Assembly: GCA_963920765.1 (NCBI GenBank)
Contig: OY987242.1
Location: 31,148,002-31,212,001, forward strand
DNA: 64,000 nt
Direction: 5' to 3'
From: Ulota crispa
Lineage: Eukaryota; Streptophyta; Bryopsida; Orthotrichales; Orthotrichaceae
Part shown: positions 1-12,370 of the stretch, piece after piece
Position numbering within the stretch: position 1 is the stretch's first letter
Layout of the letters: each line of letters opens with the position of its first letter
Made by a program: the position numbers and the translations under genes
Notes under the pieces: model-generated
What the model was told of the DNA's origin: nothing
The model's input: only the letters and a program-made list of their open reading frames with translations
Databases searched by the model: none

Positions 1-228
1 TTTGCCAGAACGGCAAGTGCACGGATCCACTAGTATTGTCATACTTGACTTGCACAATTTGTGCTTGTACAAGTGGTGAAACCCCCATTGCCCACTATGT
101 GGCATGAGAGTAGTACCATACCCTTAACTAAGTGCAATTTTCTAGGCGGTACATTACTCATTTGGACCAGATTCTAGAGAAAATAAAATTTTGAGGGGCG
201 ACAATATTGTCCCTAGGGCGCTAAAGGG

Positions 229-317
229 TTAAGCAAACCACTCATCATGATAATCTTAGCATCATGATAATCTTAGTAGTTGTGCTAATAAAAACCATGT
301 TATTCCATGTTGTTTAA
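229..317. repeat. Short segment between TTAA motifs
   Basis: A segment of about 80 bp lies between TTAA at 229-232 and TTAA at 314-317. The first TTAA follows GGCGCTAAAGGG, which looks like the right end of an element that begins before the window or in its first bases. No coding potential is seen in the first 300 bases. Confidence 0.4.
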
Positions 318-1417
318 CCCTTTACAGACCACCAAACCATATTTTGGTTCAGAAGAGTAGTTTTTGGCCTTTACAATAAAATCACTCAACAATTTGGAAA
401 CTGATCTTGAAGAACGCTTGTGACCACAAGAATTTTGCATCCAACCCAAAAAACAACAATAGATTTGGATATGGGAGTTGATAAATAACGATGTTTATAC
501 ATCATGTCCTCAAAATACGTATCCATACTTGGTCAAAGATGGATCAAAGCAATAGCACAATACATCAAACATCCAAAAAGTATGCCACATTTCAATTGTG
601 CAATCTTTAAAAAATTCAAATTGCTCAAGGAATACGCTTGTGTTGTTTCTCTATACGATAGTAGTACAATTGTAGTATTTGAGAATTCATTGAAATGATA
701 CTATCATTTTATTTTTTTTAAAATTCATCCTACATTTAAGGGCAATTCTTGATTGCTTTTCACCAATCGGATTTTCCATAACAATTATCAAATTTCTTGT
801 AGAACCGTTTTAGGGTAGCAAAGAAAATGAAATGTTTGACCCATTATGTCCACTTAGCTACACCTTGTGATTGCTATTTTTGTCTATTTTGTGTGAAACT
901 AGTCTTGTTGGAAAGGTAGGAAACCTTGCTCTCTAGAATTGTAAGGCTTTTCTCAATCAAAGCTTGGATGAAGCATTAACATTCAAAACCACACAAGCAT
1001 GAAAAACTAGAGATTTTCCATATACGGCTCACTCAATCGTTATAATATTTCACCTCCAACGACAGATCTAGCTGAAATTTTGACACATTACAATGAACAG
1101 GGTGTCCTTCACACTTGTACGATTGGATTATTCAAATTGGGTCCATATTTGATTCAAATGCACATCTAACTTCATTGCTCTAGTTTCTAGTGGATATTGG
1201 GAAAATGTGTGTGGTCTTTAACCCCAAAACTACCAAGGCCATTTTTGCCAACCACTCAAAATTGCCCCTATTGCTGCATTCACTCAAAATTTCAACAAAA
1301 TGCTATTCTTGAAAATCTAACCATAGGATCTTGTAATGCACTTGTAGAAGAAGAAGTGGTAAAAAGTTTGTGACATTTGACCGTACAGATTGAAAGTTAT
1401 GAGCATTTGAAGGGAAA

Positions 1418-1448
<31 letters not shown>

Positions 1449-2122
1449 CCATTGTGCCCAAAAATTTTAGATGGCTTGGATTGACATTTGCTGATTTTTT
1501 TTGCACTATGAACCTTGGAGTTGTAATTTTTTCTTATAGGTAATCAAGTTAGATCTTTGTACACCAATTTTCAAGGCAATCAAAGACAAAAAAACACATC
1601 CTAAAAAATATTGCAATGCCACTATATGACAAGTTTTGCAAATACACTATGACGTTTTTGAGTGAAGCTTCCCACCACATGTTTTTAGGTATGGGAAATC
1701 CAAATTGCGTGTTTGAAGATGAACATGTACTTCAAAAGTAAAAAAAAAAGAGTTAAAAACCTCAAAAACTCTAAAATTTAGAAACTCCCAAAGCCCAATT
1801 TGACCTCTTAATGGAAATGAAAGGGGAATAATGGGGACCACTAGAGCAACATGTGGCAACCCCTCCTTGCTCCCCCCCTTCAAAGTTAATATTTTATCCC
1901 TTGCCCAAGCTGCCCCTTGAATTGCTTTTGGCTAAAAGAAAGCCCATAACTTGTGAACCGTGTAATATAATCACATGATTTTTTGCATCCCACAAACCTT
2001 ATACAGTCCTATACACTCCTAAAAAGTTTTAAAATTTTATGTACAAAAATTGAGGTCACACAAGCCTACCCAAAATCCCTAAAGTCCCTTGAGGGGACTT
2101 TGGGGCTTTAGGGGTTAAAGGG
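318..2122 (+). mobile_element. 0.9-kb TTAA element, copy 1, carrying a nested insertion
   Basis: The left terminus CCCTTTACAGACCAC follows TTAA at 314-317. The body matches copy 2 (4563-5470) in reverse orientation. The right terminus GTGTGGTCTTTAA is cut at its internal TTAA (1218-1221) by a second element (1222-2114) and resumes after a TTAA at 2115-2118 as AGGG followed by TCAA, a mutated TTAA. The element holds a 64-codon ORF at 504-698 that is also open in copy 2. Most differences between the two ORFs change an amino acid, so I see no sign that the peptide is maintained. No transposase motif was recognised. Confidence 0.75.
1222..2114. mobile_element. 893-bp TTAA element nested in the 0.9-kb element
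   Basis: It begins CCCCAAAACTACCAAGG and ends GGGGCTTTAGGGG, flanked on both sides by TTAA (1218-1221 and 2115-2118). Removing it and one TTAA restores the sibling terminus GGTCTTTAAAGGG. It contains a run of about 29 T at 1420-1448. No protein-coding region is recognised. Confidence 0.7.
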
Positions 2123-2126
2123 TCAA

Positions 2127-2435
2127 GGTAGTAGCACCCTTAAGCACCACTATCCCCATAACCATCACCTCTAAAATCTTGGAGAATTTGTGGAAGTGAA
2201 TAGATATAATTACAGGATGTACAACATGTGAACATGAAACCTTAGTGTTGGTATTGGGTGCAATTGTAGTTGGCTCTTTAAAATTCACAACTTATTCTCA
2301 CAGTATCCAAATAATACATTCAAAAGTGCACTCATCGTTTTTTTCTTGCTAATAGGTTCCTATAATTTGCTAGATGTCTATTAACAATCATCATGTTCAA
2401 AACTCTTAGTTTGACAGTTATGAGTGCTGCTACCC
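2127..2435. mobile_element. GGTAG-type short TIR element (about 310 bp)
   Basis: The left end is GGTAGTAGCACC, preceded by TCAA (a likely mutated TTAA). The right end is GTGCTGCTACCC. The interior resembles 37158-37471, 43001-43290 and 62155-62467. Non-coding. Confidence 0.55.
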
Positions 2436-3298
2436 TATAGGTCTTTCAAACTGTAAAAGTTTATTAAGAGGTCCATAGTGTAGATTATCTATCATTCAAA
2501 GAGATGGCAATTAAAAGAAAAGTGCTTCAAATTGGAAGAGTATTTTTCAGCTTTCTAAATAATTACGTTCATGAATAGGAGAGTTGATTGAAAATCTTGG
2601 GTTTGCTTGAAATATATTTTAACAAAAACTTGCTAATTCAGTAACTATAGACAATTTTGGACTTGATACACAATGATACAACAAGCAAGATATAACATCA
2701 CTGAACACAATGACAATAAAACATGGTTTTAGAAAATCTTTGAATATATAGTAATTAGCTCTGAAAGAACATATTAGGTCTTGAATGTGTAACTTCAAGA
2801 GTTACAAAAATTACAAGAAGAAAATATAGAGGCTAAGCATGCATGCATGACCACTCACAACAAAGCAACAATCACATAAGGAACCAATTGGAGTCTTGAG
2901 CAAGAATCAAATGATCTTTCAAATCCTTTATCTACATCTTACAAGCAAATATGGAAGAATTTGATGTTGTAAATAAGTACAATGGATGACCAAGGTTGAA
3001 TTGAATCAAAGGACCCTTGCTTAAATACTAAGAACAATTATGTAAATCCTAAGACCTTAGTGCATGGTATGTAGTTTAAGGGTTATTGTTAATGCTTTGA
3101 ACTCACAAATGTATCAACAAATGGCTTATTGACCTCCTCTTCTCTTTCTTTTAAGTTTTTTCTTTCTTTCTTTCCCTTTTTTTTGTTTTGCCCTTTTTTT
3201 GTTTTAGCAAGTATGGTTGGTGTGGATGGTTAGTGTTGAAATTTCAATAGTAGAAAATAGGGCCCAAATTAAGTAATCCCAATCAACACAAACATGTT
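2436..3298. other. AT-rich intergenic stretch
   Basis: No gene, RNA or complete element is recognised. A pyrimidine-rich run lies near 3137-3190. Confidence 0.5.
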
Positions 3299-3302
3299 TT
3301 AA

Positions 3303-3883
3303 CCCCTGAAGGATGTTGTTCTATTGAATACTCTCAATTGTGTTGTATACAGATTGGGTATTTGGGTAGCACATGAATCTAATTGGAGTTGTAAATATCA
3401 AGCCAAGTCATAAACGTACTACCAATCAATCAAGATTTTTAGGGGGATTTTTGACATTTGTCAAGAAGCCATTTCTTCAAGTATGAAATGATCTTCATAT
3501 GAATACAACTAACACTTATGGTAGGCAACATTTTTTAGGGTTAATAAACACAACTATGTTCAAACTGTCCAAGTAGAGACATTCAAATCAATAAATAGTA
3601 TCAATTTGGGTTCCTTTTTTTGATAGTGTTTGAATGTTAACCCATGAGCTTCCCAGCAACAATATACTGTTGTTAGAAATTGAGAAAAAGTTCTAAGGGT
3701 TAGGACTATACTGCATGAAAAAAATATTGTATGAGGTTTGCAAGGAGAGGGAGTGGTCCCACCGGATGTGGCAATACTATCCAATTCTGTGGATTGTGGT
3801 TTTGAGTGCACATGGGCACTTTTTTTTGGCAAGCAAGTAGCTTGGTCAAGCTTTACCGCTTTCACACATTGGGCGCTCAAGGG
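3303..3883. mobile_element. Possible TTAA element (about 580 bp)
   Basis: CCCCTGAAGG follows TTAA at 3299-3302. GGGCGCTCAAGGG precedes TTAA at 3884-3887. Only the outermost bases match as inverted repeats, so the pairing of the two ends is uncertain. Confidence 0.35.
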
Positions 3884-3920
3884 TTAAAGATTTTTTTAAC
3901 ATTGGATTTGGATGGGTTAA

Positions 3921-4160
3921 CCCTTGAGCGTCCCAACCCCCAAATATAGCCTCTCCATATTCAACAACTTGTTGACTTAAACCATTATAATCTTTTGATT
4001 AGTGCAATGAATGTTTACCAAATTTTTCATACATTTGCGGACCCTAAGCCTTGTGCAATATCAACGACTAACTCTTCTAGATGTTGTTTTTGAACTTACG
4101 GCGCCAGATTGTTTGCAAAAAGATCCAACACAACATGAATTTGGGCTGAGCGCTCAGGGG
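3921..4160. mobile_element. 240-bp TTAA element
   Basis: It begins CCCTTGAGCGTCCC after TTAA (3917-3920) and ends GAGCGCTCAGGGG before TTAC (4161-4164), a one-base variant of TTAA. The ends are inverted repeats. Short open frames inside it are not considered genes. Confidence 0.55.
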
Positions 4161-4562
4161 TTACGGGATGATAGAAAATATATGGTTCTAGAAAGGCACT
4201 CGTGGTGACTACGCCATGAAATGTAATGCGGAGGAGAGGACAAGAGTCCTTTGCCATGGAAGATAATGTGAGAGGGTTGTTCATGGAAGGGCCTTTGTAC
4301 TTGGTACTTCGTACACTCCAATCAATTGCTAGCTCATCTCTCATGAACACTCCTTGAAATGACAAGTTCAGAAAAGAGAAAGGCCAAATTCTGTCCAACC
4401 AGCTCATGATACGTGGCTCCGCTTCACTCTCGGCTTCACTCCAAAATAACACCTAGGCTAAAAAAAACTAAGAAAAAAAACGTGAAAATTTACAATACTA
4501 CCACTTGAAGACACAAACGTGGGAAATTAAACCATTTACTTTGAAGTTCATCAGCCCTTTAA

Positions 4563-5470
4563 CCCTTTAAAGACCACACACATCTTCCCAATATCCACTA
4601 CAACTCGGGGCAATAAAACTAGATGTGCATTTGAATCAAACGTGGACCCAATTTGAATAATCCAACCGTACAAATGTGAAGAACACCTACTTTGCTATAA
4701 AGGTTCAGAATTTCACCTAGATCTACCGTTGGAGATGAAATATTATAATGATTAAGTGAGCTGTATATGGAAATTTTTTAGTTTTTCATGCTTGTGTGGT
4801 TTTGAATGTTAACGCTTCATCCAAGCTTTGGTTAAGAAGAGCCTTACAATCCTAAAAAGCAAGGTTTCCCAACTTTTCAATAAGACTAGTTTCACAAAAA
4901 ATAAACAAAAATAGCAATCACAATGTGTAGCTAAGTGGACAAAAAGGGTCAAAAGTCCAATGTTCTTTGCTACCCTAAAACGGTTCTACAAGAAATTTGA
5001 TAATTGTTATGGAAAATCCGATTGGTGAAAAGCAATCAAGAATTGCTCTTAAATGTAGGATGAATTTTTTAAAAAATAAAATGATAGTATCATTTCAATG
5101 GATTCTCAAATACTATAATTGTACTGCTACCATATAGAGAAACAATACAAGCGTATTCCTTAAGCAATTTGAATTTTTTAAAGATTGCACAATTAAAATA
5201 AGGCATTCTTCTTGGATGTTTGATGTATTGTGTTGTTGCTTTGATCCATCTTTGACCAAGTATGGATACATATTTTGAGGCCATGATGTATAAACACCAT
5301 TATTTATCAACTCACATGACCAATTCCATTGTTGTTTCTTGGGTTGGATGCAAAATTCTTGTGATCACAAGCGTTCTTCAAGATCAATTTCCAATTTGTT
5401 GGGTGATTCTATTGTATAAGCCAAAAACTATTCTCTTGAATCAAAATATGGTTCGGTGGTCTCTAAAGGG
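4563..5470 (-). mobile_element. 0.9-kb TTAA element, copy 2 (908 bp, uninterrupted)
   Basis: Flanked by TTAA at 4559-4562 and 5471-5474. It begins CCCTTTAAAGACCAC and ends GTGGTCTCTAAAGGG. It is the inverted counterpart of copy 1, and a partial third copy lies at 43815-44332. It holds a 64-codon minus-strand ORF (5090-5284) matching the one in copy 1. It is too short and lacks a recognisable catalytic domain, so I treat it as non-autonomous. Confidence 0.75.
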
Positions 5471-5505
5471 TTAAAGACCAACCATGTACAACATAAATAT
5501 TGATG

Positions 5506-5935
5506 TTTAATGTTAGGAAATTGATATGTGTACCACACCCTTTAAATTGCTACACCACACCCCAAAGTATATTTTAGACTTTTACCGTCATAAAGCTGAA
5601 TTTGAGAATTTGGAACTTAGATTTGGACTTAGAGACCGTGATTTAGTCTAGAACCACAAAAAGTTGCAATTCCACAACACCCAATGAAAAAGCTTATCTT
5701 TTTTACAAACAAAAGTAAAAATAACACATTTCTCCCTAACCAAACTTTTTCATTGGATGTCATTCAATTGAAACTTTTTTTTAAGATTCTAAACTAAATC
5801 ATGGTCTCTAAATCCAAATTTGAATTCCAAATTCTCAAATTCAACTTTATGATGGTAGAAATCTAAAAATATACTCTAAGACTATAGTATAGTAATTGAA
5901 AGGGTGTGGTAAACATATCAAATCCTTTAATGTTA
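5506..5935. mobile_element. MULE-like MITE, 410 bp, with a perfect 10-bp target duplication
   Basis: The body is 5516-5925. It is flanked by TTTAATGTTA at 5506-5515 and 5926-5935. TIRs begin GGAAATTGATATGTGTACCA and continue with a CACACCCTTT motif. The 9-10-bp duplication is characteristic of the Mutator superfamily. A longer relative lies at 37817-38307. Non-coding. Confidence 0.8.
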
Positions 5936-6377
5936 TGGTACTTTATAGTGTTGTTTATTCTATCATTTAACTCACTCTCATTCTTCTTTAGTTGAAAGTT
6001 ATTGTTTATGCTGATAATTAATGTTAGGGGATTCATATTGCGACACTCTAAATTGCTAGTGGGACACGCCGGACAATAAACTGGGCACACCAGCTCTTCC
6101 TGAGCCAACATGGCCGTGCCTATCAGGCCCCGCCCTGGCTCAACTCCCAGGCCTTGCGTGCATGCCCGTCTTTTGCTTTTTGTCCTTGCCCGGGCACCGA
6201 ACGAGCTTGGCTCCTGACGGAGGGCGCGCCTTTGATGTCTGACGTCGACTGTGGAAACCAGCAAGGGTTTCGAAAGAGCATTAGTCCTTGTAGCTTGTCG
6301 CCGTGTGAGAGATTTTGCAGCTAAGCTATGGTGTCCTCAATTTGACAAAGCTTTTCTTGTTCTTCTGCGTGACCTCT

Positions 6378-6432
6378 GGTGTTGCCTTTGGTGCCGCCCT
6401 TGGTGTCGCCCTTGGTGCCGCCCTTGGTGCAG
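6378..6432. repeat. 12-bp tandem repeat in the left TIR
   Basis: About four units of the type GGTGCCGCCCTT. They lie in a GC-richer part of the TIR (about 6070-6520) that differs from the AT-rich rest. The mirror copy is at about 13937-13991. The composition could mean a captured host fragment, but no host gene is recognised. Confidence 0.6.
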
Positions 6433-7904
6433 ATTCAAAGGTCATCAAGTCCGTCAAGCTGGTTGCATTCCAAGTGCGAGCTTCTAGCATAGACTCGCAA
6501 GAAGCTATTTGATAATTTGTCTTTGTGGTTTCATACAAAGCGAGCTCTCAAAGTAACTTGGGGGGCAATTGTAAGTTAAGAATGAAGAATTTGTGGCTAT
6601 GGAGTACCTTGCCCGAGAGGCGGTTCTTTTGCGTGGTGATTTTCTTCCTCAACAGGTGAGCCCTTCCTGTAGACCTCTACGTGATCTTGCCACTTCCAAT
6701 CACCAAAAACCTCTTAGCACAAGCCTTTACGGGAAAACCTAATTATGGAGTCAGTGATTCTCATTTAGGGTTGCCAATTCTTGCGGAGTTCTAAAGTTTG
6801 TCAAGTTTGAAGTGCTAACTTAAGCTTTTCACCAATCTCCACGCTCCTCCAACAAACGGTCAAAAAGTCAGCAAAAAGTTAGCCAAAATTGCCTGTGAAA
6901 AGTGAAAACAATGAATTTGACAAACCCTTGTGGAACTCCTTCTCAACTTGCTTGCTTGCGAGGGTGCATGTTGTGAGTTCCTAGTTTTGTTTAATTTGGA
7001 GATGATGAAAATCAGTTTTGCTTAATGTCTTAGCATACTCATGGAAATAATATTACGTCAACTTTGCTATATGTACTTCTACCGAGCAATAATTTGTTCT
7101 GATATAGCACTTTGTTTTAGTCTCTTGTCAAATTGAATATGTGCTTGATATTCGTCATTCTTATCAAGTCCTTTGTGATTTAGGTTGCTTTCACGAACTT
7201 CACTCAAACTTGTCTATTTCCATTTTATAATTGCATATTTCCCATCTGTCATGTTGTATTTAACTGATTGGATAACTTCTTCTTGTAAGTTGTGAACATA
7301 TCAATACTTTGTGTTTAGATTTCAGTGTTTATTGTATCTCTTATATTTAGTCAATGTGTAGGTCAATTTTCAATAGAACATGTTGGCGTTTTGATGTTTT
7401 TGTTTGTGTATTTTTTGTGGATATGGCAAGTATCGTGTTTGGCACAATTGCTGTGGTTCTACAAAGCTTGTGCAAAGGCAATATAGATTTTCTGTGATTC
7501 ATTCATTCTAGTATCAACTTTGAAACATCTTCTTTTAGAATCCATAGGGTAGGAGTGATAGTAGGGTAAACTACTTGTATTGATGATTTCAAAGTGAAAG
7601 TTGTTGAAATAGAATAGTATGGAGATGCTTTATGTATTGATTCTTTGAAGTCTTTTTTTGATTTGATTTAGAAGCTTGTGTCTTCATTAATTTAGTTTAC
7701 AAGTATGTTTTTTTAAAGATGCTTTTCAATTAAAAAGTAACTTATATATTTTTTCACATACTTTTGTTTCTATAATTCTTCTTATAATCCTTGTAGTAAT
7801 GCTAAAGTGTGCTATGGCGGACGTTAAACCCGTCATAGGAAGTGGGCCTCGCCTAATGTGGTGCGCAGGGTGGGTCATGGGCCCAGTCGCGACCCCATTG
7901 CTTG

Positions 7905-8045
7905 GCTCACTGCATCTTGCATCCTGCATCCTACATCTTGCATTATGTGTCCTGCGTCTTGCATTGTGTGTCCTGCATCTTGCACCTTGCATTTTGTGTC
8001 TTGCGCAACACACTATGTTCTGCACTTTTGTGTCTTGCGTAGTAC
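7905..8045. repeat. Degenerate short tandem repeat in the TIR
   Basis: Many variants of CTTGCAT, CCTGCAT and TGTGTCTTGC are repeated. The mirror copy is at about 12323-12463. Both contigs that flank the N gap end in this sequence, which suggests that it, with the inverted arms, broke the assembly. Confidence 0.7.
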
Positions 8046-11000
8046 ACTAAGCCCATTCTATTCAAAAACCAACTTGTAAAGAAGAGTGGGGGTTTGTCCC
8101 ATATTGTCTACTTGAGAGAGAAGAAATACACAACCTCATTTCTTTTTGAAGTGAAACATCTAAGAAAATATATCAAAAATGTCCTTTAATTCTTCATAAA
8201 TATCAAATATAACCCTCAAAGATTTGAAATATCAAAAATACCCATAGCTTAGTGTAGGAATATCAAAAATACCCATGGCTTTTTACAAGAGCATCAATTA
8301 TGTTCTGGTTATCTTTGAGAATATCATTAACATCCTCAATTTTTTGGAAGAATATCAAAAACACTCCTCTATTATTTGAATTATCAATACACCTTTGTAT
8401 TATTTCAAATTTGAACCTCGGAAGGTCCGAGGGTTTTTTTGTGTTATATTGCTCAATAGTTGCCATCTTTTAGTGCTTTGCCCAAAGTTAATAATAGATA
8501 TGTTTTCCTGAATTCCAAATATTTAAAAGTTTGACAAAAATAAATAAATCAATCTGTGCAAAGAAGTTTAATTAGCTTATTTGACCGGATGGATTGTAAG
8601 ATTATAACAATTGAAGTGAGAAAGATAACTTGTTTTTGCTCCCGCCAAACAAGGTTAGTAGATTTCAAACCTTCTAGGATTCAAATTTTTGCACTATACA
8701 AAAAATGAATTTTTGATCATTTATAAGTATATGATGTTAGGTTCACTCATGAAAAGTTTCAAAAGGAAATATAGAATCTAGCTTATTCTAAATTAATCTA
8801 CCATGTAAGATTAAGCGGTTAAGTGAACTGGCAATGCACTAGCCAATTTTTCATGATTTTTTTTATAATGAGGAAGGTTGTATTTGAAATTTAAATGGTA
8901 AAAGGCTGGAGATAGACAATTGGAAGACACCAAAAAGGTTTTAAGAAATTTGCATTTATAGATTGTAAGATAACATGTCTTGAAGTTAGAAGAAAATAAT
9001 TTTTCTTGAAGTTGCCCAAGACATAGTTAACAAAGTTTGAGTCCTCTTAGAATGTGATTTGAGAGTTTGTTTTCTTTTTTTAGACATTTTTTATCATTTT
9101 TTATTAGTTACGTACATGCAAAATTGAAAAAGATGATGAGAATTTCAACATAAGATTTTTCAAAGATGCCCCAATTAATTGTCCAAGTTGCCCAAATTCT
9201 CTCGAGCAACATAACTTTTGAATCATACATTTGATTAGAAAAAATTCACTTTCACACTTGTACATACCTATTTACACCTTCTCTAACACTTTTAAGAACA
9301 TCCAATAAAATTTTAATTTGTATGGCCTTACTCGAGTCTCAAGTGTCCGTTGCTGCAAGGATTAAGAGCCACTTTGGATATTTGTAAGAATATAGATTAG
9401 ACTATGCCCTAAGTTAATATATGTGTGAACATCACAAATACCCTTCATTTCAATGTGCCAATTTACTAGATTTTACTATGAGTTGTGAAATGACAATTGA
9501 AATTTCTACATTATAAATGCAATGGCTTTCACCACAATAATTGTATAAGCAAAACACTTTATAAAAATTGAAGAGCTTGTATTCACCTCTTGTCTAATTT
9601 GGTGATTTTCATTTTTGTCCTAATATTTACAATATTTTGCAACAAGAGGCACAAGAGAACTAGAAGTATGCTTGATACTTAAAATAATACAAAGGTGTAT
9701 TGATAATTCAAATAATAGAGGAGTGTTTTTGATATTCTTCCAAAAAATTGAGGATGTTAATGATATTCTCAAAGATAACCAGAACATAATTGATGCTCTT
9801 GTAAAAAGCCATGGGTATTTTTTGATATTCCTACACTAAGCTATGGGTATTTTTGATATTTCAAATCTTTGAGGGTTATATTTGATATTTATGAAGAATT
9901 AAAGGACATTTTTGATATATTTTCTTAGATGTTTCACTTCAAAAAGAAATGAGGTTGTGTATTTCTTCTCTCTCAAGTAGACAATATGGGACAAACCCCC
10001 ACTCTTCTTTACAAGTTGGTTTTTGAATAGAATGGGCTTAGTGTACTACGCAAGACACAAAAGTGCAGAACATAGTGTGTTGCGCAAGACNNNNNNNNNN
10101 NNNNNNNNNNNNNNNNNNNNNNNNNNNNNNNNNNNNNNNNNNNNNNNNNNNNNNNNNNNNNNNNNNNNNNNNNNNNNNNNNNNNNNNNNNNNNNNNNNNN
10201 NNNNNNNNNNNNNNNNNNNNNNNNNNNNNNNNNNNNNNNNNNNNNNNNNNNNNNNNNNNNNNNNNNNNNNNNNNNNNNNNNNNNNNNNNNACACTATGTT
10301 CTGCACTTTTGTGTCTTGCGTAGTACACTAAGCCCATTCTATTCAAAAACCAACTTGTAAAGAAGAGTGGGGGTTTGTCCCATATTGTCTACTTGAGAGA
10401 GAAGAAATACACAACCTCATTTCTTTTTGAAGTGAAACATCTAAGAAAATATATCAAAAATGTCCTTTAATTCTTCATAAATATCAAATATAACCCTCAA
10501 AGATTTGAAATATCAAAAATACCCATAGCTTAGTGTAGGAATATCAAAAATACCCATGGCTTTTTACAAGAGCATCAATTATGTTCTGGTTATCTTTGAG
10601 AATATCATTAACATCCTCAATTTTTTGGAAGAATATCAAAAACACTCCTCTATTATTTGAATTATCAATACACCTTTGTATTATTTCAAATTTGAACCTC
10701 GGAAGGTCCGAGGGTTTTTTTGTGTTATATTGCTCAATAGTTGCCATCTTTTAGTGCTTTGCCCAAAGTTAATAATAGATATGTTTTCCTGAATTCCAAA
10801 TATTTAAAAGTTTGACAAAAATAAATAAATCAATCTGTGCAAAGAAGTTTAATTAGCTTATTTGACCGGATGGATTGTAAGATTATAACAATTGAAGTGA
10901 GAAAGATAACTTGTTTTTGCTCCCGCCAAACAAGGTTAGTAGATTTCAAACCTTCTAGGATTCAAATTTTTGCACTATACAAAAAATGAATTTTTGATCA

Positions 11001-12370
11001 TTTATAAGTATATGATGTTAGGTTCACTCATGAAAAGTTTCAAAAGGAAATATAGAATCTAGCTTATTCTAAATTAATCTACCATGTAAGATTAAGCGGT
11101 TAAGTGAACTGGCAATGCACTAGCCAATTTTTCATGATTTTTTTTATAATGAGGAAGGTTGTATTTGAAATTTAAATGGTAAAAGGCTGGAGATAGACAA
11201 TTGGAAGACACCAAAAAGGTTTTAAGAAATTTGCATTTATAGATTGTAAGATAACATGTCTTGAAGTTAGAAGAAAATAATTTTTCTTGAAGTTGCCCAA
11301 GACATAGTTAACAAAGTTTGAGTCCTCTTAGAATGTGATTTGAGAGTTTGTTTTCTTTTTTTAGACATTTTTTATCATTTTTTATTAGTTACGTACATGC
11401 AAAATTGAAAAAGATGATGAGAATTTCAACATAAGATTTTTCAAAGATGCCCCAATTAATTGTCCAAGTTGCCCAAATTCTCTCGAGCAACATAACTTTT
11501 GAATCATACATTTGATTAGAAAAAATTCACTTTCACACTTGTACATACCTATTTACACCTTCTCTAACACTTTTAAGAACATCCAATAAAATTTTAATTT
11601 GTATGGCCTTACTCGAGTCTCAAGTGTCCGTTGCTGCAAGGATTAAGAGCCACTTTGGATATTTGTAAGAATATAGATTAGACTATGCCCTAAGTTAATA
11701 TATGTGTGAACATCACAAATACCCTTCATTTCAATGTGCCAATTTACTAGATTTTACTATGAGTTGTGAAATGACAATTGAAATTTCTACATTATAAATG
11801 CAATGGCTTTCACCACAATAATTGTATAAGCAAAACACTTTATAAAAATTGAAGAGCTTGTATTCACCTCTTGTCTAATTTGGTGATTTTCATTTTTGTC
11901 CTAATATTTACAATATTTTGCAACAAGAGGCACAAGAGAACTAGAAGTATGCTTGATACTTAAAATAATACAAAGGTGTATTGATAATTCAAATAATAGA
12001 GGAGTGTTTTTGATATTCTTCCAAAAAATTGAGGATGTTAATGATATTCTCAAAGATAACCAGAACATAATTGATGCTCTTGTAAAAAGCCATGGGTATT
12101 TTTGATATTCCTACACTAAGCTATGGGTATTTTTGATATTTCAAATCTTTGAGGGTTATATTTGATATTTATGAAGAATTAAAGGACATTTTTGATATAT
12201 TTTCTTAGATGTTTCACTTCAAAAAGAAATGAGGTTGTGTATTTCTTCTCTCTCAAGTAGACAATATGGGACAAACCCCCACTCTTCTTTACAAGTTGGT
12301 TTTTGAATAGAATGGGCTTAGTGTACTACGCAAGACACAAAAGTGCAGAACATAGTGTGTTGCGCAAGAC
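8010..12370. repeat. Direct repeat of about 2.08 kb around the gap (probable false duplication)
   Basis: 8010-10090 and 10291-12370 read the same in direct orientation. The only difference I found is one T in a homopolymer near 9819. Each copy carries the end of one arm, the spacer and the start of the opposite arm. Collapsing them gives an ordinary arm-spacer-arm element of about 5.95 kb. Confidence 0.75.
10091..10290. other. Assembly gap of 200 N
   Basis: Exactly 200 N, probably a placeholder of arbitrary size. It lies inside the foldback element. The flanking sequences, CGCAAGAC on the left and ACACTATG on the right, belong to the same tandem-repeat part of opposite arms. Confidence 0.99.

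Noticed and set aside
7726..8079. Cys-rich open frames in the long TIR
   Set aside because: They are translations of the degenerate CTTGCAT repeat and occur on both strands in several frames.
8406..9681. Transposase gene in the spacer of the large foldback element
   Set aside because: The spacer is AT-rich, with no long frame or Mutator transposase motif visible.
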